This document shows positions 17,143 to 25,713 of a stretch of 64,000 nucleotides of DNA, in pieces. Origin of the DNA: Alteraurantiacibacter aestuarii (GTDB taxonomy: Bacteria; Pseudomonadota; Alphaproteobacteria; Sphingomonadales; Sphingomonadaceae); NCBI RefSeq assembly GCF_009827405.1, contig NZ_WTYY01000003.1, positions 124,001 to 188,000 of the forward strand, given 5' to 3'. Positions within the stretch are counted from its first letter, which is position 1. Each line of letters starts with the position of its first letter. Both the position numbers and the translations under genes were made by a program. The notes below the pieces were generated by a model. It saw only the letters and a list, made by a program, of their open reading frames with translations. It was not told the DNA's origin and ran no database searches.

Positions 17143-18171
17143 TCAGCGCCGCTCCAGCGCGGCCTCGCTCTCCTGCATCAGGCTGGCGATGATCTCGGCG
17201 CAAGGCTCTTCCTTTGTCACCATGCCGACGCTCTGGCCCGCCATAAGGCTGCCATTCTCGACATCGCCATCGATCACCGCGCGGCGCAGTGCGCCTGCCC
17301 AGAAATGTTCAATCTGCAATTGTGCCTCGCCCATGTCCACCTTGCCTTCATCCAGCAATTGCGCGACTTCGCGCTGCTTGGCGGTAAACTCCTCGGTGCC
17401 CTTATTCTTCAGGGCGCGCACCGGGATCACCGGCAGGCGCGGATCGACCTGCACGCTGGCCTCCGCATCGCGGGCCTTGCCGCGGAAGAAGGCCTTCTTG
17501 AAATTCTCATGGGCAATGCTCTCTGTCGCGCAGGCAAAGCGGGTGCCCAGCTGCACGCCTGCCGCGCCCATTTCCAGATAGGATGCGATCATGTCGCCAC
17601 GCCCGATCCCGCCGGCAACGAACACCAGATGATCGGCGCTGAGCTCAGGCAGGAATTCCTGCGCCAGTACGCTGGTGGCGACGGGACCGATATGGCCGCC
17701 TGCCTCCATCCCTTCGATCACCAGCGCATCGGCGCCGCTGCGCAGCAGTTTCTTGGCCAGCGCCAGCGTGGGCGCAAAGACGATGACCTTGCCGCCAAAC
17801 GCCTTGATCGCCTCCACACTGCCCTTGGGCGGAATGCCGCCTGCGAGCACGACATGGCTGACCTTGTGCCGCGCGCATACCGCGATCAGATCGAACAGCA
17901 TCGGATGCATGGTGATCAGGTTCACGCCAAACGGCTTGTCCGTCAGCGCCTTGGTCCCGGCGATTTCGGCATCGAGCAGGTCGGGCGTCATCGCCCCGCA
18001 GGCAATCACGCCAAAGCCGCCACCATTGCTGATTGCGGACACCAGATTGCGCTCACTCACCCAGCTCATCGCCCCGCATAATATGGCTGTTTCACTGCCA
18101 AGGAATTCGCAGCCGCGCTGCATCAGGGCGCTGGTCTTGGGGTATGCGGACATGGACGGGCAGACTTTCAT
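17143..18171 (-). CDS. FMN-dependent nitronate monooxygenase/enoyl-reductase-like protein
   Basis: 342-residue TIM-barrel flavoprotein of the 2-nitropropane dioxygenase/FabK family: MSWVSERNLVSAISNGGGFG, ALVIEGMEAGGHIG and VAGGIGRGDMIASYLEMGAAGVQLGTRF are the FMN- and phosphate-binding blocks. It oxidises nitronates or related carbanions, or acts as an oxidoreductase of unknown substrate. The ATG at 18171 is chosen over an in-frame GTG at 18222 because homologous sequence begins near residue 10 of the shorter form. Confidence 0.87.
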   Translation of the reverse strand: MKVCPSMSAYPKTSALMQRGCEFLGSETAILCGAMSWVSERNLVSAISNGGGFGVIACGAMTPDLLDAEIAGTKALTDKPFGVNLITMHPMLFDLIAVCARHKVSHVVLAGGIPPKGSVEAIKAFGGKVIVFAPTLALAKKLLRSGADALVIEGMEAGGHIGPVATSVLAQEFLPELSADHLVFVAGGIGRGDMIASYLEMGAAGVQLGTRFACATESIAHENFKKAFFRGKARDAEASVQVDPRLPVIPVRALKNKGTEEFTAKQREVAQLLDEGKVDMGEAQLQIEHFWAGALRRAVIDGDVENGSLMAGQSVGMVTKEEPCAEIIASLMQESEAALERR

Positions 18172-18280
18172 AACGGCGCACCGGCGCCCTGGACCACGCG
18201 GCTTTAGGACCGATTGCCGCACCCGACAAGCGCACGCCCCCGGGGAGCATGGGTTGCCCGGGAAAGTCGGCAGTTTGATA

Positions 18281-18298
18281 CAAATGCCGTCACATTTG
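18281..18298. promoter_or_regulatory. Inverted repeat CAAATG-N6-CATTTG
   Basis: Perfect 6-bp arms at 18281-18286 and 18293-18298, in the 241-bp gap between the divergent flavoprotein and secreted-protein genes. Candidate operator for either gene. Confidence 0.3.
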
Positions 18299-18412
18299 CA
18301 ATGGCTTGTGCAAGCCGAGTTGTCAGGGCGGGCATCCCGTAATATCCTGCCTCACGATATCCGGATGGGGCCTGACTGCGGCTCCCGATCCAGGCGACAA
18401 AGGGGGCCGACC

Positions 18413-19054
18413 ATGCAGATTGTCCGTTTTCTCACCGGAATGCTGATTGCCGCCGGTCTGGCCATTTCCGCGCCAGCCTTTGCGCAGAGCGATTCCTACC
18501 GGGTTGAGGCGAATTCGACGCAGACGATCGACCTCAATATCTGCAACCCCGAAGTGTATGTCTCGGTACGCGGCGATGGCGATACCGATCTGGATTTCAG
18601 CATCACCAATGCGGCGGGCAGCATCGTTCATTCAGATTATGACCTTACCGATATCACTTTTGCCAGCCTCTATCGCCGCGATGGCGTGGCGTGCGAGACG
18701 TTCAAGCTGGAAGTGCGCAATCTGGGCAATGTGTGGAACCGCTATGAAGTCACGCTGGAAACGGTGCGAGCCGACCGCGTGGGATCGGGTGACGGCAAGA
18801 ACCGCGATGTTGCGCTGGTCAATGGCACCAAGGAAACGATCTACTACATCTACTGGAGCAATGTGGGCGCGGGCAACTGGGGTGATGACAAGCTGGGATC
18901 GGGCATCCTCTCCTCCGGCCAGCAGTGGAATGTCACCGTGGATGATGGTTCGGGCGCCTGCCGCTTCGATTTCAAGGCGGAAACCGCCAGCGGCCGCGTG
19001 ATCGAACGCCGCGACGTGAATGTCTGCGGCGTGTTCACCATCACTTTCGATTAA
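18413..19054 (+). CDS. Secreted protein of unknown function
   Basis: 213 residues with a clear signal peptide (hydrophobic core about 7-22, cleavage after APAFA). The mature part is beta-rich, with a repeated pattern of extracellular-type strands, and has cysteines in NICNPE, VACETF, GACRFD and VCGVF that could form two disulfides. The C-terminal part (NGTKETIYYIYWSN ... FDFKAETASGR) resembles small periplasmic domains found after calcium-binding or adhesin-type proteins, but I do not recognise a named family. GGGGG precedes the ATG. Confidence 0.75.
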   Translation: MQIVRFLTGMLIAAGLAISAPAFAQSDSYRVEANSTQTIDLNICNPEVYVSVRGDGDTDLDFSITNAAGSIVHSDYDLTDITFASLYRRDGVACETFKLEVRNLGNVWNRYEVTLETVRADRVGSGDGKNRDVALVNGTKETIYYIYWSNVGAGNWGDDKLGSGILSSGQQWNVTVDDGSGACRFDFKAETASGRVIERRDVNVCGVFTITFD

Positions 19055-19137
19055 GCCAGATCAAGCCAGAGCGGCAAAGCCGCTACCCAACACTGTTATG
19101 CAAAGCGTGCTCGCCACACAGGCGGGCCCGTTCTGCT

Positions 19138-20418
19138 TCAGCCAGCGGGAGCTTCTGCATCCAGCCCATAGGCGGTGTGCAGCACGCGCACGGCCAGTTC
19201 GGTCTCATCCTCGTCAATCAGCACGCTGACCTTGATCTCCGACGTGGAGATGGCCTGCACGTTGATGCCGCGATCCGCCAGCGCCTTGAACATGGTGGCG
19301 GCAACGCCGGCATGGCTCTTCATGCCCATGCCGACCACGGACACCTTGGCCACCTTGCTGTCAGTGATGATGCGGTTGAAGCCGATCTTGTCCTTCTTGT
19401 CCTCCAGCAGCGCCTGCGCGCGCGCCAGATCGGACTGGGGCACGGTGAAGGTGACATCGGTCTCCCCCTTGTCGCGGCCCACGTTCTGGATGATCATATC
19501 CACGTTGATACCCGCCTCGCCCAGCGGCAGGAAGATCTCTGCCACGGCGCCGGGCCTGTCTGGCACGCGGGTCAGCACCACGCGGGCCTCATTCTTGTCA
19601 TGGGCAATGCCGGTAACGGTCTGGCGTTCCACGTCCGAATTCTCCAATATTGCATCCATCTCCTCTTCGGAGACGATCATGGTGCCGGGAAGCGTATCTG
19701 CGGGCGGCGCGCCGTCATCCACGAAGGAAGACAGCACCTGTACGCGCACGCCGCGTTTCATGGCGAGGCTGACGGAGCGCGTCTGCAGCACCTTGGCGCC
19801 GACAGAGGCAAGCTCCAGCATTTCCTCATAGGTGACGTATTTCTGCTTGCGGGCGCGCGCCACGATGCGCGGATCGGTGGTATAGACCCCGTCCACATCG
19901 GTATAGATATCGCAGCGATCGGCCTTGACCGCAGCGGCAATCGCCACTGCCGACGTATCCGATCCGCCGCGCCCCATGGTGGTGATGCGGCCATCTTCGG
20001 AAACGCCCTGGAAGCCGGGGATCACCGCGATCTCTCCTGCCTGCATGCTGGAGATCAGCTTTTCGGCATCGATCGAATCCACCCGCGCATTGGCATGGGC
20101 GGAGAAGGTGTTGACCGGCAATTGCCAGCCCAGCCAGCTGCGCGCCTTGCAGCCCATCGCCTGCAACGTCAGCGCCAGCAGGCCAGCGGTCACCTGTTCG
20201 CCGCTGGATACGACCACGTCATATTCAGCCGGATCGTACAGCGGATTGGCCTCGCGGCAGAAGTTGACCAGCCGGTCCGTCTCACCCGCCATGGCAGAAA
20301 CCACCACGGCCACTTCATTGCCCGCAGCCGCCTGCGCGCGCACGATATTGGCCACGCGGCGAATGCGTTCGGTCCCGGCGACAGATGTGCCGCCAAATTT
20401 CATCACGATACGGGCCAA
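19138..20418 (-). CDS. lysC: Aspartate kinase
   Basis: 426-residue aspartokinase, first step of the lysine/threonine/methionine/DAP pathway. MKFGGTSVAG binds ATP and aspartate; GRGGSDTSA follows at mid-length; two ACT domains at the C-terminus (from about residue 260) provide feedback control. The start is read as TTG at 20418: it gives the standard (L/M)ARIVMKFGG start and has AGGGGAG 6 nt upstream; longer in-frame starts have no ribosome site. Divergent from ubiG across 77 bp. Confidence 0.96.
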   Translation of the reverse strand: MARIVMKFGGTSVAGTERIRRVANIVRAQAAAGNEVAVVVSAMAGETDRLVNFCREANPLYDPAEYDVVVSSGEQVTAGLLALTLQAMGCKARSWLGWQLPVNTFSAHANARVDSIDAEKLISSMQAGEIAVIPGFQGVSEDGRITTMGRGGSDTSAVAIAAAVKADRCDIYTDVDGVYTTDPRIVARARKQKYVTYEEMLELASVGAKVLQTRSVSLAMKRGVRVQVLSSFVDDGAPPADTLPGTMIVSEEEMDAILENSDVERQTVTGIAHDKNEARVVLTRVPDRPGAVAEIFLPLGEAGINVDMIIQNVGRDKGETDVTFTVPQSDLARAQALLEDKKDKIGFNRIITDSKVAKVSVVGMGMKSHAGVAATMFKALADRGINVQAISTSEIKVSVLIDEDETELAVRVLHTAYGLDAEAPAG

Positions 20419-20495
20419 GAAAAGCTCCCCTGTCGGCGCCCTGTTATTCCTTATCGAGTCTGGCTCGAAGCTTCGCGCGCTGTTAGTGGCGGGAT

Positions 20496-21233
20496 ATGAA
20501 ACGTGCAAGCATCACAAATGAAACCATCCGCCCGCAAGAGGCGGCACATTTCGGTAAGCTGGCTGCCGACTGGTGGGACCCGAAGGGTTCCTCCGCCATG
20601 CTGCACAAGCTGAATCCGGTACGGCTGGGCTTTATTCGTGAGGCGATCGACCTGCACTGGGCCGGCGATATTCGCAGCGTGAAGCCGCTCGCCGGCAAAA
20701 GCGCACTGGACGTGGGCTGCGGCGCAGGGCTGCTGGCAGAGCCGCTGGCAAGGCTGGGCGCGAATGTCACCGGCGTGGACGCGGCGGCGGAAAATATCGC
20801 TGCGGCGCGGCTGCATGCAGAAGGCTCCAGCCTGAACATTGCCTACCGCCACGGCGAACTCGGCGCGCTGGGTCTGGGCCAGTTCGACCTGATCACCTGC
20901 ATGGAAGTGCTGGAGCATGTGGCGGACAAGCCGGCCTTTGTGGCGCAGCTGGCGGCTCATCTTGCGCCCGGCGGGCTGATGATCCTGTCCACCCCCAACC
21001 GCACGCTGAAATCACGCCTGCTGATGGTCGGCGCGGCAGAGGCGGTGGGCGCGGTGCCAAAGGGCACGCACCACTGGGAAGACTTCGTCACGCCTGATGA
21101 ACTGGAAGAATTGCTCTCCGGCGCAGGAATGGTGATGGGAGAGCCGCGCGGCATCGCCTTCAGCGCCAGCAAGGGGCTGCACCTGTCTGGCGATCTGGCG
21201 CTGAACTATATTGTTACGGCGCGGACCGCCTGA
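20496..21233 (+). CDS. ubiG: Ubiquinone O-methyltransferase
   Basis: 245-residue SAM-dependent methyltransferase of ubiquinone biosynthesis, catalysing both O-methylations. FGKLAADWWDPKG near the N-terminus, SAM motif I LDVGCGAGLLAEPLA, and LDLITCMEVLEHV-type motif II (FDLITCMEVLEHV) identify UbiG. The THHWEDFVTPDEL loop is also typical. Full length. It is divergent from lysC and ends 3 bp from the convergent phosphodiesterase gene. Confidence 0.95.
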   Translation: MKRASITNETIRPQEAAHFGKLAADWWDPKGSSAMLHKLNPVRLGFIREAIDLHWAGDIRSVKPLAGKSALDVGCGAGLLAEPLARLGANVTGVDAAAENIAAARLHAEGSSLNIAYRHGELGALGLGQFDLITCMEVLEHVADKPAFVAQLAAHLAPGGLMILSTPNRTLKSRLLMVGAAEAVGAVPKGTHHWEDFVTPDELEELLSGAGMVMGEPRGIAFSASKGLHLSGDLALNYIVTARTA

Positions 21234-21236
21234 GGC

Positions 21237-22283
21237 TCAATTTTCCGAGACACGCGCATCCACCGCGATCGCCGGATCATCGGTAAATACTCCGTCCACA
21301 CCCGCCCTTTGCAACAGGCCGACCAGCGTGCCCATTTCGCCCGGTTGCGCATCTGCCCCGGGTGAGCGCAGCGGCGCGGGCAGAAACAGGTTCTCCTTGC
21401 GCAAGGTCCAGCCATGCACGGCAAGGCCGGCCGCCTGCGCATTTCGCACCAGCGGCAGGCCATAGCTATCAGCTGCCAGCAACAGTGAAATATCCGCTCC
21501 GATTCCATCGGCATAAGTGGCGATCATCGCCAGCCCATCGGGCGCGATCATCTGCGCATAGCTCCGCCCCGCAATATCCGCCGGACCACCTTCCGCCGCG
21601 ATCAGCTGGACCAGCCGCAGATCGGTCATCGCGTTCAGCCGCACCAGCGGCGTGACTTCAAAGCTCTGGATGAACACCGGATCGGCTGCGCTGCGATATC
21701 CCGCGCGGCTGAGTTGCTCCACCAGCATTTCGGGCAGATCGAAGCCGATGCTGGCGAAATATGCCGGGTGCTTGATCTCCGGATAAATGCCGATGGCACG
21801 GCCCGTTTCCGCCTCCTTGGCGCGCACCAGATCGATGATCTCGGCGAAGGTAGGCACCGGATACAAGCCATCGAAGGCCGTGTTGGCGCGGCGAATTTCG
21901 GGCAGGCGTTCGCGCGCGCGCAGGGTCTGCAATTCGGCCAGGGTGAAATCCTCGGTGAACCAGCCGGTCACCTCTTCCCCGTCGATTGTACGGGTGGACA
22001 GGCGCGCGGCGAATTCGGGGTGCTCACCGACATCGGTGGTGCCGGACATCTCATTCTCGTGCCGCGCCACCAGCACGCCGTCCTTCGTCGGCACCAGGTC
22101 CATCTCGATATAATCGGCGCCCTGATCGATCGCGCGTTCATAGGCGGCCAGCGTGTGTTCGGGCCGCTCCCCGCTCGCACCGCGGTGGGCGATGATGAGC
22201 ATGTCCTGTGCACCCGCGCCCAGTGGCACAAGCAGCAGCGCGGCCAGAGCCAACAGCCACCTCACGACAAAGCCGCTTCCCAT
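21237..22283 (-). CDS. glpQ: Periplasmic glycerophosphodiester phosphodiesterase
   Basis: 348 residues: signal peptide (core about 9-22, GAGAQ), then IAHRGASGERPEHT with the catalytic His/Arg, EMDLVPTKDGVLVARHE with the metal Glu/Asp and second His, and a C-terminal VHGWTLRKENLF. It hydrolyses glycerophosphodiesters to glycerol-3-phosphate and an alcohol. Its ATG lies inside the 3' end of the ArsC-like gene (22-bp overlap), so it is translationally coupled as the last gene of a minus-strand run. Confidence 0.93.
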   Translation of the reverse strand: MGSGFVVRWLLALAALLLVPLGAGAQDMLIIAHRGASGERPEHTLAAYERAIDQGADYIEMDLVPTKDGVLVARHENEMSGTTDVGEHPEFAARLSTRTIDGEEVTGWFTEDFTLAELQTLRARERLPEIRRANTAFDGLYPVPTFAEIIDLVRAKEAETGRAIGIYPEIKHPAYFASIGFDLPEMLVEQLSRAGYRSAADPVFIQSFEVTPLVRLNAMTDLRLVQLIAAEGGPADIAGRSYAQMIAPDGLAMIATYADGIGADISLLLAADSYGLPLVRNAQAAGLAVHGWTLRKENLFLPAPLRSPGADAQPGEMGTLVGLLQRAGVDGVFTDDPAIAVDARVSEN

Positions 22284-22609
22284 TCCATCTGGTTGAAGCC
22301 GACCAGCAGGCCGCCGTCATGCTCCACTACCGGGCGCTTGATCATGGAAGGGTTGGCCTCCATCAGCACCACCGCCTTGGCATCGTTGATCCCGGCCTTG
22401 TCTGCTTCGGGCAGCTTGCGAAAGGTGGTGCCGCGCCTGTTGAGCACCGTGTCCACGCCCTTTGCCGCCACCCATCCGGCCAGCTTGCCCGCGTCGGCAC
22501 CTTCCTTCTTGTAGTCGTGAAAAGCGTATTCGATGCCCCTGGCGTCCAGCCATTTGCGGGCCTTTTTCACTGTGTCGCAATTGGGAATGCCGTAGAAATG
22601 GATGGTCAT
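22262..22609 (-). CDS. ArsC/Spx-family (YffB-like) protein
   Basis: 115-residue thioredoxin-fold protein. IPNCDTVKKARKWL carries a single redox cysteine (C11), without the CxxC of Spx, and the RGTTFRKL and SMIKRPVV blocks are those of the YffB group. Despite the usual arsenate reductase naming, members may be glutathione-dependent reductases of unknown target. It overlaps the upstream ABM gene by the ATGA at 22606-22609. Confidence 0.9.
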   Translation of the reverse strand: MTIHFYGIPNCDTVKKARKWLDARGIEYAFHDYKKEGADAGKLAGWVAAKGVDTVLNRRGTTFRKLPEADKAGINDAKAVVLMEANPSMIKRPVVEHDGGLLVGFNQMEWEAALS

Positions 22610-22920
22610 TCTTTATCCTCTGTGCTGAATTCGTGGATGCGCGGATTGGCGCAGGCAAACAGCGTATAGCCTGCATACCAGCGCGCCCGGCCATCCTGTT
22701 GTGCAGCGCGGTGTTCCTCCACAAGGCCCCAGCCGCGCGCCGAGGCTTCGTCCGCCCACTCGGAAATGGCGACCACTTCGCCATCGTCGGCGGTGTAGCT
22801 CTTGAAGGATATGTAACCCGGTTGATCGCGCGCCAGTTCCACCATCCGTGCGGCCAGCGCTTCATAGGCGGCATAATCGATACCATCGCGCTTGCGGCTG
22901 CGGAAGACGACGAGGAACAT
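22606..22920 (-). CDS. ABM-domain (antibiotic biosynthesis monooxygenase-like) protein
   Basis: 104-residue ferredoxin-like fold protein: FRSRKRDGIDYAAYEALAARM and GYISFKSYTADDGEVVAISEW are the typical ABM strands and helix. Family members are small dimeric oxygenases or haem-handling enzymes, many with unknown role. It overlaps ruvC by one base and the ArsC-like gene by four, so expression is tied to this operon. Confidence 0.85.
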   Translation of the reverse strand: MFLVVFRSRKRDGIDYAAYEALAARMVELARDQPGYISFKSYTADDGEVVAISEWADEASARGWGLVEEHRAAQQDGRARWYAGYTLFACANPRIHEFSTEDKE

Positions 22921-23402
22921 CAGCGCGCAGCTTCCCTGGGCCCGAGATGCGCATCGGCGATGGCCACCGCCAGCGCGTCTGCCGCATCCGCACCCGCCAC
23001 CACTGCGCCGGGCAGCAATATCTTGAGCATCGCCTGCACCTGGGCTTTTTCTGCTGCGCCTGTGCCGACCACGGCTTTCTTCACCAGCCGCGCGGCATGT
23101 TCATTCACGCCCAGCCCCGCCGCACCGCAAGCCGCCAGCACCGCGCCCCGCGCCTGCGCCAGTTTCAAAGTGCTTTGCGGGTTCTTGTTGAGGTAGATCT
23201 CCTCCGCCGCGGCACGGTCCGGGAGATATTGGGCAATCAGCAGCGCCAGTTCGGTTTGCAGATGGGCGAGCCGCTGAGCCATCGGCGCCTTGGCATCGGT
23301 TTTCACCTGGCCATTGGCGATGTGCGCAAGGCGGCTGCCCTCACTGCGGATCACGCCCCAGCCGGTGCATGACAGCGACGGGTCCAGCCCCAGTATGATC
23401 AC
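22920..23402 (-). CDS. ruvC: Holliday junction resolvase RuvC
   Basis: 160 residues. Catalytic acidic residues are in GLDPSL (D7), AEEIYL (E67/E68) and the C-terminal DAADALAVAI. KNPQSTLKLAQARG is the conserved DNA-contact block. RuvC cuts Holliday junctions after RuvAB branch migration. The start is GTG at 23402. ruvA and ruvB are not in this window. It sits between DUF3147 and ABM genes, a few bases apart, downstream of yebC as in many proteobacteria. Confidence 0.96.
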   Translation of the reverse strand: MIILGLDPSLSCTGWGVIRSEGSRLAHIANGQVKTDAKAPMAQRLAHLQTELALLIAQYLPDRAAAEEIYLNKNPQSTLKLAQARGAVLAACGAAGLGVNEHAARLVKKAVVGTGAAEKAQVQAMLKILLPGAVVAGADAADALAVAIADAHLGPREAAR

Positions 23403-23409
23403 GATATCT

Positions 23410-23760
23410 TCACAGCCTGAGGCCGAATTTCGGACCGATCTGCATCATCAGCAGGTAAAGCCCCACCGTCAGCACACAGCCCAGCGCCAGCGCGATCCAG
23501 AAATGCACGCCGCTGCGCAGCAACATGGGGATCAGCAGGAACATCGGCAGGCTGGGCAGCACGTACCAGAAGGTCGCCTGCGCATGGACGGCCATGTTCT
23601 CCGCGTCAGGCCGCGCGCTCCACAGGAAGATCATGCCCAGCACGCTGACCAGCGGCAGGCTGGCCACCAGAGCCGCCATCGCGGGCAGCTTCTTGCCCAG
23701 TTCGGCGATGGCCGCGATCATGGTGCCGGCAAGCAGCGCCTTGGCGACCAGGCTCCACAT
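23410..23760 (-). CDS. DUF3147 family membrane protein
   Basis: 116 residues with four hydrophobic segments (about 3-18, 30-46, 66-82 and 88-107). LAELGKKLPAMAALVASLPLVSVL matches the DUF3147 pattern. Unknown function, inner membrane. Its ATG overlaps the yebC stop (TGATG), and ruvC follows after 7 bp. Confidence 0.85.
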   Translation of the reverse strand: MWSLVAKALLAGTMIAAIAELGKKLPAMAALVASLPLVSVLGMIFLWSARPDAENMAVHAQATFWYVLPSLPMFLLIPMLLRSGVHFWIALALGCVLTVGLYLLMMQIGPKFGLRL

Positions 23761-24506
23761 CAGCCGTCTAGCTTGTCCATGATCTCGTCAGAGATTTCAT
23801 AATTGCCCCACACGGTCTGCACATCGTCATCGTCGTCGAGCATGTCGACCAGCTTGAGCAGGACGCCGGCGTCCTTCTCGTCCAGTTCCACGGTCAGGTT
23901 CGGCTTCCACGCCAGCTTGACGTTCTCTGCCTCGCCCAGCGCCTTTTCCATGCTGGAGGATACTTCGTGCAGGGCCTCCATCTCGGTCCAGATGGTGTGG
24001 CCGTCTTCGCTGCTTTCGATATCGTCGGCGCCCGCTTCCATCGCCGCCATCAGGACGGTTTCCTCATCGCCCGCACTGGCCGGATATTCGATCAGGCCCT
24101 TGCGCTCAAACCCGTGGGCCACGGCGCCAGAGGCGGCCATGTTGCCGCCGTTCTTGCTGAACGCGGTGCGGATGTTGGTGGCGGTACGGTTGCGATTGTC
24201 GGTCAGCGCTTCCACGATGATGGCGCTGCCGCCGGGGCCGTAGCCCTCATAGCGCACCTCCTCGTAATTCTCGCCGTCGCTGGCGGTGGCCTTGTCGATC
24301 GCGCGCTGGATATTGTCCTTGGGCATGGACTGCGCCTTGGCCGCGTTGACTGCCAGCCGCAGGCGCGGGTTCATGTCCGGATCGGGCATGCCCATTTTCG
24401 CCGCCACGGTGATTTCGCGGCTGAGTTTGGAAAAGAGGTTGGAACGCTTCTTATCCTGCGCACCCTTGCGGTGCATGATGTTCTTGAATTTGGAATGGCC
24501 TGCCAT
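23760..24506 (-). CDS. yebC: YebC/PmpR (TACO1) family protein
   Basis: 248 residues beginning [20 protein letters not shown], diagnostic for the family; the mid region ADNRNRTA-like ([12 protein letters not shown]) and [11 protein letters not shown] confirm it. Long described as a DNA-binding transcription factor; later work on relatives points to relief of ribosome stalling. First gene of the yebC-DUF3147-ruvC-ABM-arsC-glpQ run, all overlapping or within 8 bp. Confidence 0.96.
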   Translation of the reverse strand: MAGHSKFKNIMHRKGAQDKKRSNLFSKLSREITVAAKMGMPDPDMNPRLRLAVNAAKAQSMPKDNIQRAIDKATASDGENYEEVRYEGYGPGGSAIIVEALTDNRNRTATNIRTAFSKNGGNMAASGAVAHGFERKGLIEYPASAGDEETVLMAAMEAGADDIESSEDGHTIWTEMEALHEVSSSMEKALGEAENVKLAWKPNLTVELDEKDAGVLLKLVDMLDDDDDVQTVWGNYEISDEIMDKLDG

Positions 24507-24594
24507 GGTATCGCTTGTTTTGCTGAGATGGAATTTCTGCAGCAGCCCTAGCGAAGAGGCGCGCGCGCGGCAATGGACCAGCGCCAGCCTTGTG

Positions 24595-24942
24595 TCAGAT
24601 CCGCACCGCCGTGCCGCTGACCGAAACCATCAGCATGGAGCCGGTCTTGCCGATCACCTCGTAATCCAGATCGACACCGACCACGGCATTGCCGCCGCGC
24701 GTGGCGCTGGCGGCCTGCAATTCCTGGATCGCCTGCTCGCGCGCGTCGGCAAGGATGCGCTCATAACTGCCAGAGCGCCCGCCCACGATGTCACGTATAT
24801 TGGCAAACATGTCGCGGAAGATATTCGCGCCCACGATCACCTCGCCAGTGATCACGCCCAGATATTCCTGGATCGGTCGCCCCTCAATGGTGGGAGTGGT
24901 GGTAACGATGATGCCGCGTGCGTCTTTCCAGGGTCCGGCCAT
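24595..24942 (-). CDS. YbjQ/UPF0145 family protein
   Basis: 115 residues: [48 protein letters not shown] and [13 protein letters not shown] are the UPF0145 (putative heavy-metal-binding) blocks. The family forms pentameric rings of unknown function. ATG at 24942 is preceded by AGGAAGG at 11 nt; a TTG at 24972 is also in frame. An inverted repeat GTATTA-N6-TAATAC (24979-24996) lies upstream and may regulate it. Confidence 0.88.
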   Translation of the reverse strand: MAGPWKDARGIIVTTTPTIEGRPIQEYLGVITGEVIVGANIFRDMFANIRDIVGGRSGSYERILADAREQAIQELQAASATRGGNAVVGVDLDYEVIGKTGSMLMVSVSGTAVRI

Positions 24943-24978
24943 GGGTGACTGATCCTTCCTCAATTGCTCCAAACTGCC

Positions 24979-24996
24979 GTATTACTAGCATAATAC
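24979..24996. promoter_or_regulatory. Inverted repeat GTATTA-N6-TAATAC
   Basis: Perfect 6-bp arms 37 bp upstream of the YbjQ-like start. On the minus strand it includes TATTAT, which could serve as a -10 element, so an operator overlapping the promoter is possible. Confidence 0.3.
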
Positions 24997-25038
24997 AGCA
25001 GCCGGATCAATCGAGTCGGACCTGACGGCGGCTGGACC

Positions 25039-25278
25039 TCAGCCCAGGCCCAGCGCGGCCTTGTAGGTATCCAGGATCATTTCCATTTCGCTGCGATCGT
25101 CGGGCTTCATCTTACGCAGGCGCACGATCTGGCGCATGATCTTGGGATCGTAACCCACCGCCTTTGCCTCGGCATAGACATCGCGGATATCGTCGGCGAT
25201 GCCCTTCTTCTCTTCTTCAAGGCGTTCAATGCGCTCTATCAGCAGGCGCAGGCGATCGTCGGTGGCTTCGGCCATCAT
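25039..25278 (-). CDS. DUF2312 family protein
   Basis: 79 residues, largely a charged helix ([35 protein letters not shown]) followed by [14 protein letters not shown], the DUF2312/GapR-type pattern. GapR of Caulobacter is an AT-rich, overtwisted-DNA-binding nucleoid protein; the length and the coiled-coil start fit. Monocistronic, minus strand. Confidence 0.9.
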   Translation of the reverse strand: MMAEATDDRLRLLIERIERLEEEKKGIADDIRDVYAEAKAVGYDPKIMRQIVRLRKMKPDDRSEMEMILDTYKAALGLG

Positions 25279-25355
25279 GTGCTCCGGTACAGTATGTGAG
25301 AATCAGTTGGCAGTGCGATAGCCAGACTGGCCCAAGGGGTGAACCCGGGCCGGAA

Positions 25356-25667
25356 TTATTCCTGTGAGTTCTTCGCCAGGCTCGCTTCCATGCGCGCCAG
25401 TTGCTCAGGCGTGGCCTCGCTCTGGAACCTGTCTTTCCACTCGGCCATTGGCATGCCGTGAATCAGCTCGCGTACTGCACCCTTGTCGCCTTCGAAGCCT
25501 GCATCGCGGATCCAGTCCGCCAGGCAATTGCGGCAGAAGCCTGCCAGGCCCATCAGCTCGATATTCTGCGCATCGTGGCGGTGGCGCAGATGGCGCACCA
25601 GCCGACGAAAGGCAGCGGCGGCCACATCATCGGGCAATTGATCGATCGGATCGGTGGAATTGGTCAT
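25356..25667 (-). CDS. DUF1244 family protein
   Basis: 103 residues. AAFRRLVRHLRHRHDAQNIELMGLAGFCRNCLADW is the DUF1244 core with its conserved FCRNC cysteine pair, and MPMAEWKDRFQ follows. Function unknown; common in alphaproteobacteria. Divergent from pyk with 46 bp between starts, so the two share a compact promoter region. Confidence 0.9.
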   Translation of the reverse strand: MTNSTDPIDQLPDDVAAAAFRRLVRHLRHRHDAQNIELMGLAGFCRNCLADWIRDAGFEGDKGAVRELIHGMPMAEWKDRFQSEATPEQLARMEASLAKNSQE

Positions 25668-25713
25668 TTTACGTCCTTGTCTTGTCGCGCTGCCCTGCCA
25701 TAGACTCCCGCCA

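Noticed and set aside
19177-20499. 440-codon plus-strand frame opposite lysC
   Set aside because: Antisense shadow; composition is His/Gly/Arg-rich and lysC is unambiguous.
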